A DNA stretch of 64,000 nt from Ornithodoros turicata (taxonomy: Eukaryota; Arthropoda; Arachnida; Ixodida; Argasidae): assembly GCF_037126465.1 (NCBI RefSeq), contig NC_088202.1:104749962-104813961 (forward strand), in the 5' to 3' direction. Positions within the stretch are counted from its first letter, which is position 1. Each line of letters starts with the position of its first letter. This document shows, one piece after another, positions 1 through 15,000 of the stretch. The notes beneath the pieces are model-generated. The model ran no database searches, had not been told where the DNA came from, and saw only the letters and a list, made by a program, of their open reading frames with translations. The position numbers and the translations under genes were made by a program.

Positions 1-79
1 ACACATGTTGACATGTTTGTACTGGGTTTGTGATGAACTGCAAAGCATTCTGAATGGACCTTGCATGTGTTGGATTCAG
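1..79 (-). CDS. PPIP5K: PPIP5K exon 17 (partial, cut by window edge)
   Basis: From residue 650. Begins [20 protein letters not shown] then QTCQHV after acceptor TTCCACAG. It matches the family's L-P-SI-A---I-NPV--CD-V segment of the phosphatase domain. The rest of the gene lies to the left of base 1. Confidence 0.92.
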   Translation of the reverse strand, partial: MNPTHARSIQNALQFITNPVQTCQHV

Positions 80-3000
80 CTGTGGAAATAAAAGCAACAC
101 ACTGAGATGTACTATTAGCATTACTACTAACAGGATAAAGTTTATTACACTCTCTTCAGAAACTGTATCTCAACTTGCAGTGACTTAGGCATTTAGAGAC
201 AAATCAATCACATGGGATCTGACTAGAAACAGTAACAACAACCAGTCACTGCATTTGAAACAAGAGTGACAGTGCTAGCATTTGTATATGACATCGCCCT
301 AATTGTGCCAACAGGAATGCTCTAATGTCAGCTATTACAGAAAGATTCTTAGAACATTTCATACATTTCAGGACCAGTCTTCCTCGAAATAGAAACAGAA
401 ATTGTTGCATACATGCTGCAGAACAGTCTCCTTTATTGAGGAATGCAATGTACACAGCAGGTAGACATTCAGGGGGGATACTTAGACAGGGATAATGCAG
501 GAGATACTGATTTCTAGTACAGACACCTTTCTGCACTTTAGCTACCCGGGAAAAAAGTCAGTCCCAAAACTAGATTGCATGACTTTTGTTGATATGTTCG
601 TGATATTACATGCAGTACTCTTGAGAAGAAGCAGTTGATGAGAAATCCTGGGCCTCCAGGACTACTGGTCTAGGTCGCTTGCACGAAACTCTTTGAGTGG
701 AACACTCGTTGAGTGTTGCACTCAGAGTTTTTCGTGCAAGCGGGCCCTGGTAGCTTACAATTGACAGCTATGACCAAATTCCACAAGGTGTGGAATAGTG
801 TGACAATTTTAAGGGAACAGATACTCATGCGTGAGTGTAATGTCCCCCTCTATACATTCCTACATTAAAAAATGTTTCCCCAATTGAGCTACTTAGAAGT
901 ACAAAAATACAGAGTTCGAGGTAACTCGTTACAAGTAACTCGTTAGTGTAACTAAGTTCCTTTTTTTGGTAGCTTGTAACTTAACTCGGTACTTTTGAGC
1001 CGTTATAACTTTCAGAGGAACTCGTTCCTTTTTCAGGTAACTTTGCCAAAGTAACTTAAGTTAAGATCCAAGTTATTTTTAATTCGCTTTTCACTCACGT
1101 GCACATGTTTTCTTCCTTTCTCTCAGGTTCGTTCATGGCATCTTTTGCCATAAAACGTGATATTCAATCAATGACAGTATTTTATTCAGGAAGTAAGAAC
1201 CGCTGCCATTGAAATGACGCAAAGCGTGTTGCACTTCTCCGCAGGCTACTGAAGGTGCGTGCCATTGTGTGTCCGAAGTAACTTGGAAGTAACTTGTTCT
1301 TTTTTTAAGTAACTCAGTAACTGCGAGTTACATTTCAGGCTAAAGAACTTCGTTATTAACTTAGTTACATTTTTCACACGTTAACTTAACTTGTAACGAG
1401 TTCTTTTTGATGGGTAACTTCTCAATCTGTGCAAAAATATATGCATTGTGCACAAGGCATTGAAGCACTAGGTAGTATACCTTCTCATAGTCTTCTTCTG
1501 TGAAGTTGCGGTCCACCTGGAATGCTTCATGCAGACGTTGCTTCACCCTGTAATTGCTTTCAATGATTAAAGAACACTGTCAACAGCATGCTACTTCTCC
1601 AGATGTTAGAATGAAGATGGTGACTTTCACAGTAGCAATTGCCCAGGTACAAGCTTTAGAAAAGCAATGATAGTTGTGAGGTGTTCAGAACACAGAAGCA
1701 AACCAAACCAGATTAAAAACTTGCAACACAGAGCTCTCACAACATAAAGGGGTTGCAACACATCTTCCCAGGTTATCCCCAATAAATGTAAAGCACAGTT
1801 CTTTGCACCAATGTGAGCCTGCATTCCAATTCACGGCGAAGAGCTTAATAGAAGTGCAGAAAATTGGCACTACAAATACCAAAACTCACCTGGCCCTGAC
1901 ATCAGTGCGCATCGCCACCAGTGAAGCAGTGCGAGAGAGGTCAACTTCTTACAGTTACAAATGGGAGTGGCCGCAGCTCTAAGGTCTGTGACGTCTGTGC
2001 TTTACTCAGGCGTGTGTTTGAGGGTTTGTATCTCGCCAAGTATGACACACAGAAGAATAATTCTTTTTTCCTCACTCCTTTACTCTGGAGTGCAGTACAA
2101 TGTGTGCATGATGTAATCAAACACATCTATCAAAGTGTTACAACCCCTTTAAGCCTCTGTCTTCACATCCGCGAGGTGATTTTCTCCATGTAATGTCTCT
2201 CATGCCAAGTAAGACAGCCTCCCAGGGTAGCATTAAGTGATCAACAGTAAAGAGTAAGCGACAGAGAAAAAAAAAAGAAAAGAACAAGCTAAAACTACTA
2301 TGATTTGAGCATATTCATTCTATTTAGTAAGAATACCACATGTATTAAATTGTGAAACCCATTAAGAAAGGATGCCTCATGTTCATAATGTCCATAAACG
2401 TGTCAATAACTCATTAGAACAAAAGCTATGTTGTAAAAGGATCTGTAGGCAGTACCATTTGATGCTGAAATGTTTTTGTGAGCTCATGGTGATAAGGTTT
2501 TAATTCGATGTACAATTCAATGTAATTTATAATTTTATTTTAGTTGATAATGGGCCTACAATGATGATTGCACAAATTTTAGAGAAAAGAAAATCGGGAT
2601 AGCAGGTCAATTTTTTTCTAGCAGTAAAAAGTTAACATATTATATCCTCGCGTCTTTACAGATGTAGAAACTAAAACATCAGCAGAAATACTTGTTCCAG
2701 AGCTTTGGCTGAGGCATTAACAGAAAAACTCAATCTAGGGCCTGCTAGTACATAGAGTGCAGGCAGGGAAAATAATGCAGATGAACAAACAGAAAAAGTA
2801 GAAGAGATCACAAAGCTTTCTTGTACACATCTGTTAAAAAAGCGAAACAACAGATGGTCATGAAGTGAAACAAGCGAAAATTAGGTGAGCTGCGGACAGA
2901 AATAATATGGGAAAGAAGACATACACAAACTGCTAAATAGCTGTAGTGCTGTTTATGAGGTATAAACGATGCCACTGTTGTGGCAGAGGCTCGAACTTCT

Positions 3001-6000
3001 TCAGGACAAGAGGGACAAGTTTACCTTTAAGCTAATGAAATGACATTTCTGTGAAAGTATGTAAGTTACAAAGGAGTTACTGTCTATAATAGTGTTTGCT
3101 AGCTAATATAAAATTTTTACCAATAAGGCATGCAGTGACATAATAAGCTATGGAGGTTTTATGAGCACTGTCACCCATGCAGTTGTATTGTTTCAGTACA
3201 TCTTCATTAGCAGCACACTTGGGCTGAATCAACATGTCGGATGTACAGGATACTCCACAATACTGCTTAATGCCATGTGTTCGATATTGAGAATCAATGC
3301 AGGAAATAGAGAGGAACACGTAAAGCTGATAACAGAAGTTAATAACAATGAGACCTTTAGTCTGAGCTTGCAAAAACACACCTCTGGAGGTGTATGGAGG
3401 GTCTACTCACCTGAGCGAGGTAGATAAAAGTTGCACTTACTAGTCACACCCATGGCAAAGAGCAAACATTAACACAATCCATTGATTAGTGTATGCTCTA
3501 TGTTGCTCATTTCGATACTTTTCTATACATCACACTGAGAATGATGTTTGCTGCAGAGAATGAGCGCTATCTTTGCAAAGAAAGAAGCAGTCATGCTTGT
3601 CCATTTGGTAAAATATTTTGCCTTGAGCAAGACAAGTTTGATGTCTCAGGAACCATAGCATTTCTGTCGTAACTTCACTTTCCTCACTTCCCTGCCCATG
3701 ATGGTACCTCATGCATGCTCACCAATAAGTGCAATAAGGTTTGACCCAAAAAGGTTCATCATGAAACGTGCACTTGTCTTGGAACTGAATCCCGCTACAG
3801 AGCTGCTGGGGAAACTATTTAACACTGTACCTGGTTGCATTTGATTGTAAACATGCATTAGTACACGTATATGTTTAGAATTTAATACTAATGGCCATAC
3901 AAGCATTTCACATTATTTGCGATACACATTTTTGCATGCAGGCAGCTTCTTGAAACAGTTCTATGCTGTACATTACAATGAGTGACTGCTGCACGTATGT
4001 ATATGATGTATGTATGAAGATGCCCTTTGGAGTACAAAAATGACAACGGCACTGAACATGATGATGAACAGGCAAGCCTTCCGTCATCAAAACCTCTTTT
4101 TTTTTTCTCTTCATTTTTACATATGAAAGGGTTATTATTAGGTGATCTTGTACTCAGCAAAAATACACATTTGCTACACAGCCAGACTGAGCACAGGGGC
4201 TTCCCAATTTTTCCACACTGCAGTGTACATCAAAGAACAGAATCTAGTGAACAAATTAAATGTGTTATAGGTCTTACATATTCTGGTACTTGCTTGAGTC
4301 ACAGTCATTATCCAATAAACCATTTGTGTTTGCAGATTTCACCATCTGAACCAGTATGGGTGTCAGTTCTCCTTCCAGTGCCAAGAGTCCCTGCATGTGT
4401 CACCATTTTAAAGGCACTTCTCCGGAAAGTGTCACATGCTGAAACAACAGTAGAAGATTTACCTTTGCGAAGGCAGCTGCTGTCATTTGTACACGACCTT
4501 CATCCGATGCATAGATCTTCAGATCGTGACGGAAAGTGCTGTGCAGGCGTAGCAACCCCAAGCCTCGAGTACCAGCGTATTCACCTATAGCAGGTCAGAG
4601 CATCATAAAATAATAACAGTAGCACATAGGAAACTTCTCTTTCGCTGAACCATTAATTCAGGCAAAACTGTTGCTTGCATGCTAAGTTACACCTGGTCAT
4701 CGGAAGTGGCAACAGCATGCAATTATATATCTTGGTAGAGTCTTGACATTCAGTATGTTATCCCACCACACATGGCATACCAGACCTCCATTATGAACTA
4801 GACATTCAGAGGGTGAAGCAGCGATGAAAGGGAGACATCGAATTGACTGACAAACATGAGCTGCAAGATAATATTTGTAACACATCTGCAATGACTTGCA
4901 TCAACCATGCCACCACCACAAGCCCAAGACATAGACAAGAGATGCCAGACCCAAGATGGTATTCCCATCACAAAAACCAAACTTTTCTGACACCCAAAGG
5001 AAAGAAGAAAAAGGTACAGGAGTTTTTCTTTTGCATGATGGTAATTCGACAGGTTGTGTTGTTTTACATCAAATTTGTGTAAGTCAGACCCACTGCAGCC
5101 ATGTTCACCACTACACTTAACCTCCATGTCCACAAACAAGAATTCTATTAAATAGTTTGAAGAAGAAAAAAAAACATACATGCAGGCAGATTCTTATGAA
5201 TACAGTGGAATCTCACTAAACGGAAACCTCTTAAACGTAATTACTGCTTTAACGGAACAAAAGCCGCAAGGTTGTTTAGATTCGAATTTATTGAAAAAAT
5301 TTTCCCGTTAAACAGAAAGAAAATTTTTGCACCACTGGGTAAACGGAACAGAAAACCGTAAACGTAACCAACTGAACATTTCAAAGCTTCATCGCTACAC
5401 GCATCGCGGCTTGAGCTCTCCGCTTCCGCTACGGCCATGATTAGGATTAGCATGTTAAAGGTTGTAAATGCCATTTCCAACAGCATTGCAGAAGCGTGTG
5501 CATCATACTCTTGATCTCCACAGCAAGATCGAAGTTATCAACAATTTTGAGAGTGGTTGCTACACAAAAACGGCTCTTGCGATGAAGTAAGGGATGCCGA
5601 AAAGTATGCTAACAAGAATTCTTAGCGAAAAGGACAAGCTGTGTGATGCCTTTAGCGCTTCACGATTTTGACCGCAAAGAAAAAGAATTGGACTCGGTGA
5701 CTACGAAGAGCTTGAAAATGCTTGCAACTGTGGATAAAGCGTGCCCAAAGTCAGAATATCCCAATGAATGGGCCAATTGTTCATGTGAAGGTGGAACATC
5801 TCAATGAGGACTAGAATAAAGTTGAAACTTGTGTGTGTATTCCTTGTCTTTGATGCAGTGATGTGCATAAAGACTGCTTACAGCTTCTGCACTCTTGGAA
5901 ATTACACCATTTAACATCTCACACACAATTCACTAAATGGAACTCCTGATAAACGGAACAGATTTTCCAGACATGAGAGAACTGATGTTCCGATGCTGGA

Positions 6001-9000
6001 ACACATAGAAAGGACAAATACATACAAAGGCTCAAGTGCTGAAGAAATTAACGATGAAAGATGGAAGTCACTGAAAAGGTTAGCCAGCTGTAGCCAGATT
6101 TTCCAGGTCCCTTGAGGTTCCGTTTAAAGAGATTCCGATAAAGGGATAGTACAACTAGTTGTGAACTAATTAGAAAAAAAGACCATATTGCTGCTGAGTG
6201 CTAAAGAGACGAAGATATAAGAGAGGGACACAACACATGTGCTAGCGCATGTGCTGTGTCCCTCACTTATGTCTCCGTCTTTTTAGCGCTCAGCAGCAAT
6301 ATGGTCTCATACCAACAAGCCCAAATTTCGTTACTCTTCTAGACAAAAGAGTTAACTGAAAGGAGTCCATCATTGCTAGACTGATCTGTATCCATTTCAT
6401 GACAAATACAGCAAATTAGCTGATGGATTAGCCAAGCTATGCTAACTGGTTATTAAATGAGCAACGTAATATGTACGTAGTAGGCAGTTCCCTACCAAAA
6501 CAATTTTTTGTCTGACGTGGCTATACACTATGCACGAAGGTAAACTGTCTGTGTGGCTCTGCAGTTTCTCGCTTTCCCCACGTACCCGGGTAGCAGCCTA
6601 ATTAGTCCTTCGCCCAAATAAGGGGATAGGTAATGGCCCATGTGACATGCACATGGCCTTTTTTTGAGAAAGTCCTCTCGAAGTGAGGCCCACATGGATG
6701 GATGCCCTTCACAACTAGGTTTCTACACAATTTACCTCCCCTCATGAGCAGAGACAAACACCAGCCTCTCTGGGATGGCACTAAGAGACAGTGCATGTGT
6801 ACAGGTTGCCAGTCGTGCTGTTTGCATCGTAGTCAATGCGTTGCAGGACACGCCCACTCCTTTGTGGATGAAACAATGTCAGGGCACGAGGTAGCCTGCA
6901 TCGGGCAGTGAAGCTACGAAGGTCTTGGACATCAGTATCGCACAGTGCATCAAGACAACTTCTTGCAGCCATCGGGGATGCAACGTGCTCTCAGTCTGTA
7001 CAACGTCGACCCTCACCCTTTCAACCATGCGCCTGCCTTGTGGTCATATTTGGGTACATTTTTTGTGAGGTCTAGGCTTCCATCAACTTCTTGGCAGCCT
7101 ACCATTATCACCACATGCTCCAGATGCTGATCACCTAAATCTTCAACTGAATAATCTGTTCCGGAATGTTCTAAATGAAATCGGCTCTGGATGGAATGTT
7201 CGACAGGAGAAGGAAGGGGAGAGGATTGTTGTATTATAAAAGAGGGGATGTTTCACGAATAAAAGTCTTTGGTTTGGCACAGTGCTGTGTTTGTCTGTCC
7301 TTTGTCCTTTTCGTTGTCCACTCACAGTGGGAGTTTTTATCGCTTTTAATATGAATCATCAACCTGCCCGGATTTCAGAAAATCGCAGACAACACTGACG
7401 GCCACTGCGTAGTGATGGAGCAGGTTTGAGAGCGTTGGGACGAAACTGGTGGAGAAGCCGTAGACATAGAAGGTTGCTTTGCAGATTTTCTGGCTCTACA
7501 CTCCCGGACCCGTTATGTTCCGTAACACCAAATTTTACATCATAAGTGTCAGCCACGTAAATGATTGGACAGATGTACACTCTAGGTTAAAGCAGTATTC
7601 CACAGCAACAAATCTTACACTTTACCCAGTACAATACTGTACTTCTCGTAGAGTTAGTCAAACAACTTTTGGAGACTTTTACATAAAGTGTTGGTAGTCC
7701 ATGCTTCAGGGGCACATACACACACACAGACACACACAGAGGCCAAAAGCAAAAGATACAAAGAGCAGCAAAATTACCGTAATTTCACGCGCATAAGCCG
7801 CACCACAGATAAGCCGCAGAACCCGTTTTTAGGAACATTTTGAAAATTTTCCGGCAGATAAGCTGCAATCGCAGATAAGCCACAGGCAATACGACGCCAC
7901 TGATTTGTGCGGTAAACCAGTGGTGCAGATATAAAATCAATCAATTAAAATGGATATCACTTATTCGACCCTTCCTGCTGGTCGTTCGACAAAGGAGACT
8001 GTAGAGAATGCCACAAACCTTGTGGTCCACATTTGGGGGTCAGCATGGTGTACAACAAAGGAGGTCAGTTCTAGTGTTCTACTAAGATCTGATTGTGCCC
8101 TTGTTGTGTGTTTTTTTTTTATGGATCGGCGGGTCAGTGGTCTTCCAGAAGACATGAATCACTATCACCCCTTTCGTTAAAGCTGCATGGGTGAACCAGG
8201 AACCAGTCTACTTTAATGTGAACGCGCCCCTGTTTTGCATTGTTCATGCATTGGCAGGGCAGTGCCGTTCCGGAGACACTGACAGTGCTTTCGTTAAAAC
8301 CGGGGTATGGGGAAAATACCCCGGAATAATAGTCATCAGATAAGCCATACCGGTGGATAAGCCGCAGAGCACCCACAAAAAAAAAAAAAAAAAAATCCCC
8401 GCATAAGCTGTGGCTAATACGCGTGAAATTACGGTACTCGTGATACATTGAGGTCTAACTGATAGATTAGAAAGGTTCCTTTTGCCATTGTCTAATGAAT
8501 GTGCAAGAACCTTTTTCACTTGTGTCTCTGTCTTTTGTGCAAATGTAGAACGTTCACTAGCAAAATATGTTTTTACATTTTCATGAAAAAGAAAGTCTAT
8601 ATACCATTTGAGGTGCATTATTGGGGCAGGATGTATGCATATATGTAATTTCCTTTTTGTACAAATTGCAAAATATTCCTACCAATGGAAATTATCCTTG
8701 CCTTATGTGCATAGAGGGTGATGGAGATGAGTTATACTCTTTTGTCAGATCCGGAAGAAAGGCATTGTGTGATAAGGACCTTTCGTGGATGGCTATTTGG
8801 TGAACAATTTATGTTGCTGGGACCAATGCCATAAACTGGAGCACTGAGTAGTATGAACAAGCTAATTACCTTGTCATATGTCTGGACTCCAAAAACAAGT
8901 GTGAATGAAAATACTGTCAAAGATGTTACAAATCCACTACAAAAATTTTAATTCTGATATATTCATGCTTGGATCATTTATTTCTTGCTTTTCTCCTAAT

Positions 9001-12000
9001 GAATGTGCCTTATCTTTGGCACTATCTCACAGAAATTATAAAAATATACATTACTATGAGCATAGTAGGATGATGCAAGTGAGCTGGTGTGATCTTGAGA
9101 CAGGCAACATATCCTTGAGTCTGAGGAAAGCGGGGACTAAGAGTTACGAACACCGACTTTCAAGTACGCAGCAAAGATTATGCAGGGAATACAAATGATG
9201 AAAAATTGGTCCATAAGCGTAAGAATCCAGGCCTGTTGGCTAATCCAATACAATAGGAATGCACAGGAATACATCATTAAAAGCCGTAAAAGATTTCAGT
9301 GCAGTCTTTCAAGAAACCACTATGACAAGGGACAAACAGAACACCAACACATAGCACTAAACTTTCACCAAATACACTTACTGACCAGAAGACAACAATT
9401 TATAGCTAGAACCTGAAGTTTTCGGGAAATATTTTTTTCTAAATTCGGGGGGAAAAATCAGGTAAATAAACATGTGCACTAAATTCATGCGAATTCCGGT
9501 GAAAAAACTTCCAGTAGGCTAAATTCGGGGGGAAATCGGGCTCAATTACTCAAAGTAACTGTAGTGATTTAGTACAAACGGTGATGTAACTGCATTTGCT
9601 GCCAAACAAGTAAGTTAGTGCATTCCTACAGACATCCAAGTGAGGGCAATTTGCCAGGCAAAAATCGGGTTTCACCCTAAAGAGGCAACCTTCAATTCGG
9701 GGTGCAAATTCGGGGAAGAATCGGGTAAAACCCTAAAACTTCAGGCTCTATTTATTTCCCATGCTTTTATGCCTTTTTTATGCTTTTTGATGATAATCTA
9801 TTGTTTTTTATTATTTTTTTATTCCGTGTTAGCATCACGAAGCATATGATATATGTATCTGAACAGAGTTTTCAGATATATAAACCAAAGAAAACTAAAT
9901 ATACCGCATTAAAAATTTTTAAAATACATTAACGGAGCAGCAAGGTGAGCCCCATTAATTTTTTTGTTGCAAGTGACAATACGCTGCACAGCGAAAATAT
10001 TTTGCATGGTGACGCCTGCTGGACAGCTTGACGGATGAAACAGGGCAGCGGGTCATGTTAGATGTCACCTCAGTGATCCTTTAAGGAGCTTTAAAATGTG
10101 GCTGTGATACCGTATGTGCATTCTGCCTCCCACCACATAAAGAAATTTGCAAGAAAATTTGGAGTACGAACAGTCTTTAGAAAGGGAATACGTTTGAGCT
10201 CATTACCAAGAAAAGTTGGTAGCTGCAGATGGGAAAGGTTAGGATATAAAATTAGGCATACAAATAGGGATATTCAGTGCGGAAAAAATGTAGCTTATGA
10301 AATCCCTCTATACCTCTGCAAAGGTTTATACCGGCCAAACCACTTGTGGCAAACCACTTATCAACACCAGATTAACAGCACACAACAGAATAAACAATTA
10401 ACAAGGTAGACTTCATGAGCGCCTAAAATTCTGCTCCGGATGCTTTCCGCTATTTGCAAAAACAAAAATCGTAAAACAATGTTGGGGTAAGGGCACCCTA
10501 CTTTGTGAGGAAGCTAGCAGATAAGAAACAATTGTATAAGTCATGCCTTTGTGTTTCATTTCGACAAAATACATAAGTTTTAGGAAGGAACAGTCCCAAG
10601 AGAGGTAAGGATCAGCTTAAATGTATTTCTCTGTCTGTCGACAGCGGAAAAACCAAGCTATAAATTATTCTCTTCTTGTCAATGGAAGTACTGTATAAGT
10701 GGTTAAATTCACGGGCTCAATAATTCGCAAATTTGTGAGGAACCACAGTCAGGCAATTATTCGCGGAACCTTAACTTCGCGGTACCACAGAGCGTAGACC
10801 CTGCATCAGGTGTCTTAGGGGCACTGCACCTTGAACTTCCAGAAAGAAGTTAACAAAAGGTATCACAACTGGGTTATAACCCGTTGCATTTGTCTTCCTT
10901 TTGAGCCCTTCTGACTGAGAAGGCTGCGATTAGGGGGCTCTTACTCGGCTGGTATCTGGGTTGTTGCCGAATTGCCCTGTCTCCCATCATTCTCGTCACC
11001 GCGTCGAGCAGGTACGATTGGCATTCGATAGAGATGCGGCAACTTTTACAAAGGCCGATCGGCGTGACAGCGTGCTTAAACCCATACACGCTTTCATCCT
11101 GAGTAAAATTTCTTAGATATTTCATTCGCATATTTTCCTGCCACTGGTTCGAATATTTTGCGTAACTTTAAACTTGCGAAGAAAAGAGCGCTTGCAAATT
11201 TTGCAAAAATTAGTTCATTGTGAAAATTACTACTTATACAATATTTGTTGCAAGTTCAGTGCTGTGTGTTGGTGTTCTGCTCGTTCCTTGTCATAGTGAA
11301 AGCTTTCACCGATGAAAAATTGCAGTGCATATCTCAGTAATATTTGTACTATCTGTGACATAACACAGAATCCACATAGTTGCAAAATTACAGCATGTTG
11401 GTTACCACGTTTCATCAATATTTAATATAATAATTTTGCACAGCTGCATTACTAAAAGGTAAATTATGCTCATTGGCACACTATACTTTCACAAATTTTT
11501 GTGAACTGATTCTTCATATGATAAGGAGTCAGCAAATGGTCCTGAACACACAGCTTCTTTCATCTGGATATGGAGAAAGTGTATCACGTTGTTGGCACGA
11601 AATACTTTTCATATAAGGACTTGTTTTGCTATAAGTCTAAGTTCTAGCCTTCAAGATTAGAATAAGAAATTAAAGGATAGAAATCATTGGCACCAAACAA
11701 CTGCATGCAAAGCAGATGTGCAAAGACATAGCAGAAAGCAGGATGTCACCTATACGCATATGGCAACAGCAGTACAGTGAAAGGTGCCCAGAATATGCAT
11801 GAGAAATAAGATGAAAATTATGGAACTTGGGAGAAACATATACATAAGAAACAACAATGAAAAAGTCTGTCTTGGTGTCTCGCTGCCATCATGCTTTCAG
11901 AAATAATATACATATTATTATTTGGTGTATAAATGCGTAAAGATTGTTCAGATATCATGAGCAAACATTCAAAGCAAGCAAAATGTCAGATTCATGGGAG

Positions 12001-15000
12001 GAAGACAAGAGACCATAACAAACAGAGGAATAGGGTAATGATTCGAAGATATACAAAATATCTATGCCAACTAAAAGTTCCTCACAAATGGTCATGCGAT
12101 AGTGGCACACATTTGCGGAGCGACATCAGGCTTGCTGATTCTTTGCACACCAGAAAGATAGCAGGCTGTAAAATCTGAAATCTAAATTATGCACTGTATA
12201 GCATAAATACTTGTAATAACTGTTCCTCGGGAAGTACATACAGTAAGACCTGCTTATTGTGCATTTACAGGGATCACAAAATTCAAAACAAAATGTATTC
12301 TGCATGTATGCTGCTCCAACAACCAAGGAGATAATGTAGGAGAAATACTATTTAATTTGGTTAATTGAAGGACGTTGCTAGTGTAAAATACTAAATTTGG
12401 CATAATATGTATGAATACGAGTACATTGTCTGCTGTTGCAATACATCCCCTGTGGCAACCCCCTGCATAGCAAATGATGATGCATAGCTCACGATATGAC
12501 AACATGCTGACATGCTCAAGCTTACCTGGAAACACACCCTTGTTCCACTGTCTGTTGTCATCTTTTTAAAAAAGTATCCAACACAATACATAAGCTAGTA
12601 GAAACATATTTTCTGCAATATAAATGGCTTTGAGACAGTGCATGCAGTCACAATACGAAGGAAGAGAAAAACAGGAAGAAAGATATAAATTCTGAAAACT
12701 AAACTCACTCGCACGCCACATGCTAAATGAGGGAATGTAGCTTCACGGCCTATAGGCTAAATACAATGCTTAGGAAACGAAGTGACTGCTTGATGATCTA
12801 CATACATCACATGCATTTTGTATGTTTCAAACACAACATTCGCATGCTATAGGAATAGAAAAATCTTTTAATTTCTGTAGATTTTGGTAAGAATACTTTG
12901 CAAATTATGTTACGAATATGTTATGTGTCCCCCTGCCCACCACTACCAGATAAACAGTAAAATAATTTTTGCAGAAGGTTTGGGGGAGGACTTCAATGCA
13001 ATCATTGATTTGATGTACCTGTGCTCAAAATAAGCAGGTCATACTGTATCTCCATATTTTAAAATGAAACTTTACTCCAAGTGATGACTGCATAAAAATA
13101 CTGTAAAAAGACCTACATCAAATCAGTATCCTATCACCTATTCATAAGGGCTCTACTTATTTGTGGCAGCAAATTGCATACTGATTGCAGATACAATTAC
13201 ATGTAGTGACCTAGTGAAGAGTGCACGTCAACATGTGCATTTGTGGGTGCACATGCATTTCAATGCCTGTACACCCTTCACAGGGATATTTTGTTATTTA
13301 CACTTAAAAGGTGGCTCAAAACAGAACAAACAATGCTGTGCAAAAAAAAAAAAGGAGCTATAGGTCGTGTCATGCAGCTTAATTGAAAAATGCCTATATA
13401 GAGATTACAAGAAAAGGAACCCTAAAGGTGTGGAAGTGTCATTAATAGGGACCAGGACTTCATGCAAAATGTATATTTTTATAATGCGTTCTACTGAATA
13501 TCCTAACGTTTCTCCACATATTACCAATCACGACGACACAAATCTATGGTGTTTTGTGTGTCATATAATTGCATATTACGTCATATTTCGACGCCATTTG
13601 GTTGCATATTAGTCGGATTTCAGAGTATTTTCTTTTTTAATATACATATTTGCCCTCCGCATTCGAATCATTTTGCCGTTCCTTTTTCTGCCACTGCTCA
13701 ATTTATTTCAAAGGTAAAGTCATGGGGCCAAAACCCGTGTTCCAGCTACACATCTAGTTACTACACTACTTTTAGACTGCTTCGTGGGCTTTAGACTGCT
13801 GCACCATCAGTGGGTTTGGCAAGTACCACTAGCACCCAGATCTAATCCAAAAAGAACGTACGACAAGTAGTCAGTGAGCTAAAAAGAAAAATGCCACAAG
13901 CATCAGTGTGTCCCTGTGAAGACATTGGCACACCTTGTGAAGGCACCTTTTGGAAGACATTGGCATGAAGAAATGACTTGGCAGCCTGTCGTGCTAATCT
14001 CTAATTTATTCCTACTTGCATCAACAGTCTGGAAACCTGTCCCCTGGAGTTACTAGAAGTTGTGCTTGACAAAAATAAGGAACTCAAAGTATTGCAGTAC
14101 AGTAGAATCTCGATGATACGATCACGGATGATACGAATTCTTTTCCAGTCCCGGCTGGAATGACTATTCTTCCATGTATTAGAGTTCGGATGATACGAAC
14201 GCGTAATCTTACCTTTACGGATGATACGAATGAGCCGAGGATGCGACAGCGGTCGTTCCCCCGTGACGCGAGAGCGCGCGAGTCATGCTGCTGCGTCTAT
14301 CGAAAAGGGAGGGCGTTCCTCACCACGAACTCCCTTACATCATGTTGCGCAATGCAAGCAATGACTTGCCTTTGGTGGTGGTGGTGGTGGAGATAAGATC
14401 AAAGGGATTGAACCATTCCGCAAGTCGGCTTCACCTAACGCTTGCGTGCTTTAGGAGAAGCTCGCTTTAGAACACTGTCGCGCGACTCGCGGGTGAAAAG
14501 CACGTGATACGTCTCTTGAATCATCTCGCGTATTCGGGCAGCATTGGCCAAAAACGGAGACACAAATGCGTTACAACCGACCTCTTTCATTGACAGTAAC
14601 GGAAAATGAACAGTCACTGTCAATTTTCTAGCCTCAATTTTTATTTTGGTTTAATTCGTTTGATACGAATTTCGGATGATACGAATTTTTTCCGCGACCC
14701 CGTGAGATTCGTATCATCGAGATTCTACTGTATGTGAGCGGCCGTTCTCGAAGGCACATAGTGCAGATGAGCTAGGTATAGCTAGCGAATTTGCCGGAAT
14801 AACATCCAGCGACACAGAGTCAATATTTTTGCCCATATTTCAGGAAGTTTTTTTTTATCATCCCATGCCTAAAAGCATACGTATATATATGTATGTGTTT
14901 GCATGTACACTCTTTTGAAAACTTGAGTATGGCTATGGTGGCCTACTGCAATCACCAATGAGGAATACCTTAGTGTGCATGCGTGAATGTATGCTCCGAC

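Larger units (their letters stand above)
80..1480 (-). other. PPIP5K intron 16-17
   Basis: A 1.4-kb intron. It holds a short foldback (675-742) and a degraded element rich in AACTCGTTAC motifs (about 918-1,426). No exon-like frame was recognised in the rest. Confidence 0.8.

Noticed and set aside
1889..1950. Minus-strand exon-like piece ending in a strong donor (CCAG|GTGAGT) that could join exon 16 in phase
   Set aside because: Exon 15 already joins exon 16 in phase and gives the conserved SKYQNMVKQRLHE junction. The extra piece has no family similarity and a stop close upstream.
4027..4590. Long plus-strand frame of 187 residues
   Set aside because: It is exactly antisense to PPIP5K exons 14 and 15, which have strong homology and splice sites.
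7158..7327. Possible solo LTR with TATAAAAG and AATAAAAG about 40 bases apart
   Set aside because: Suggestive, but no matching target duplication, primer-binding site or second copy could be seen.
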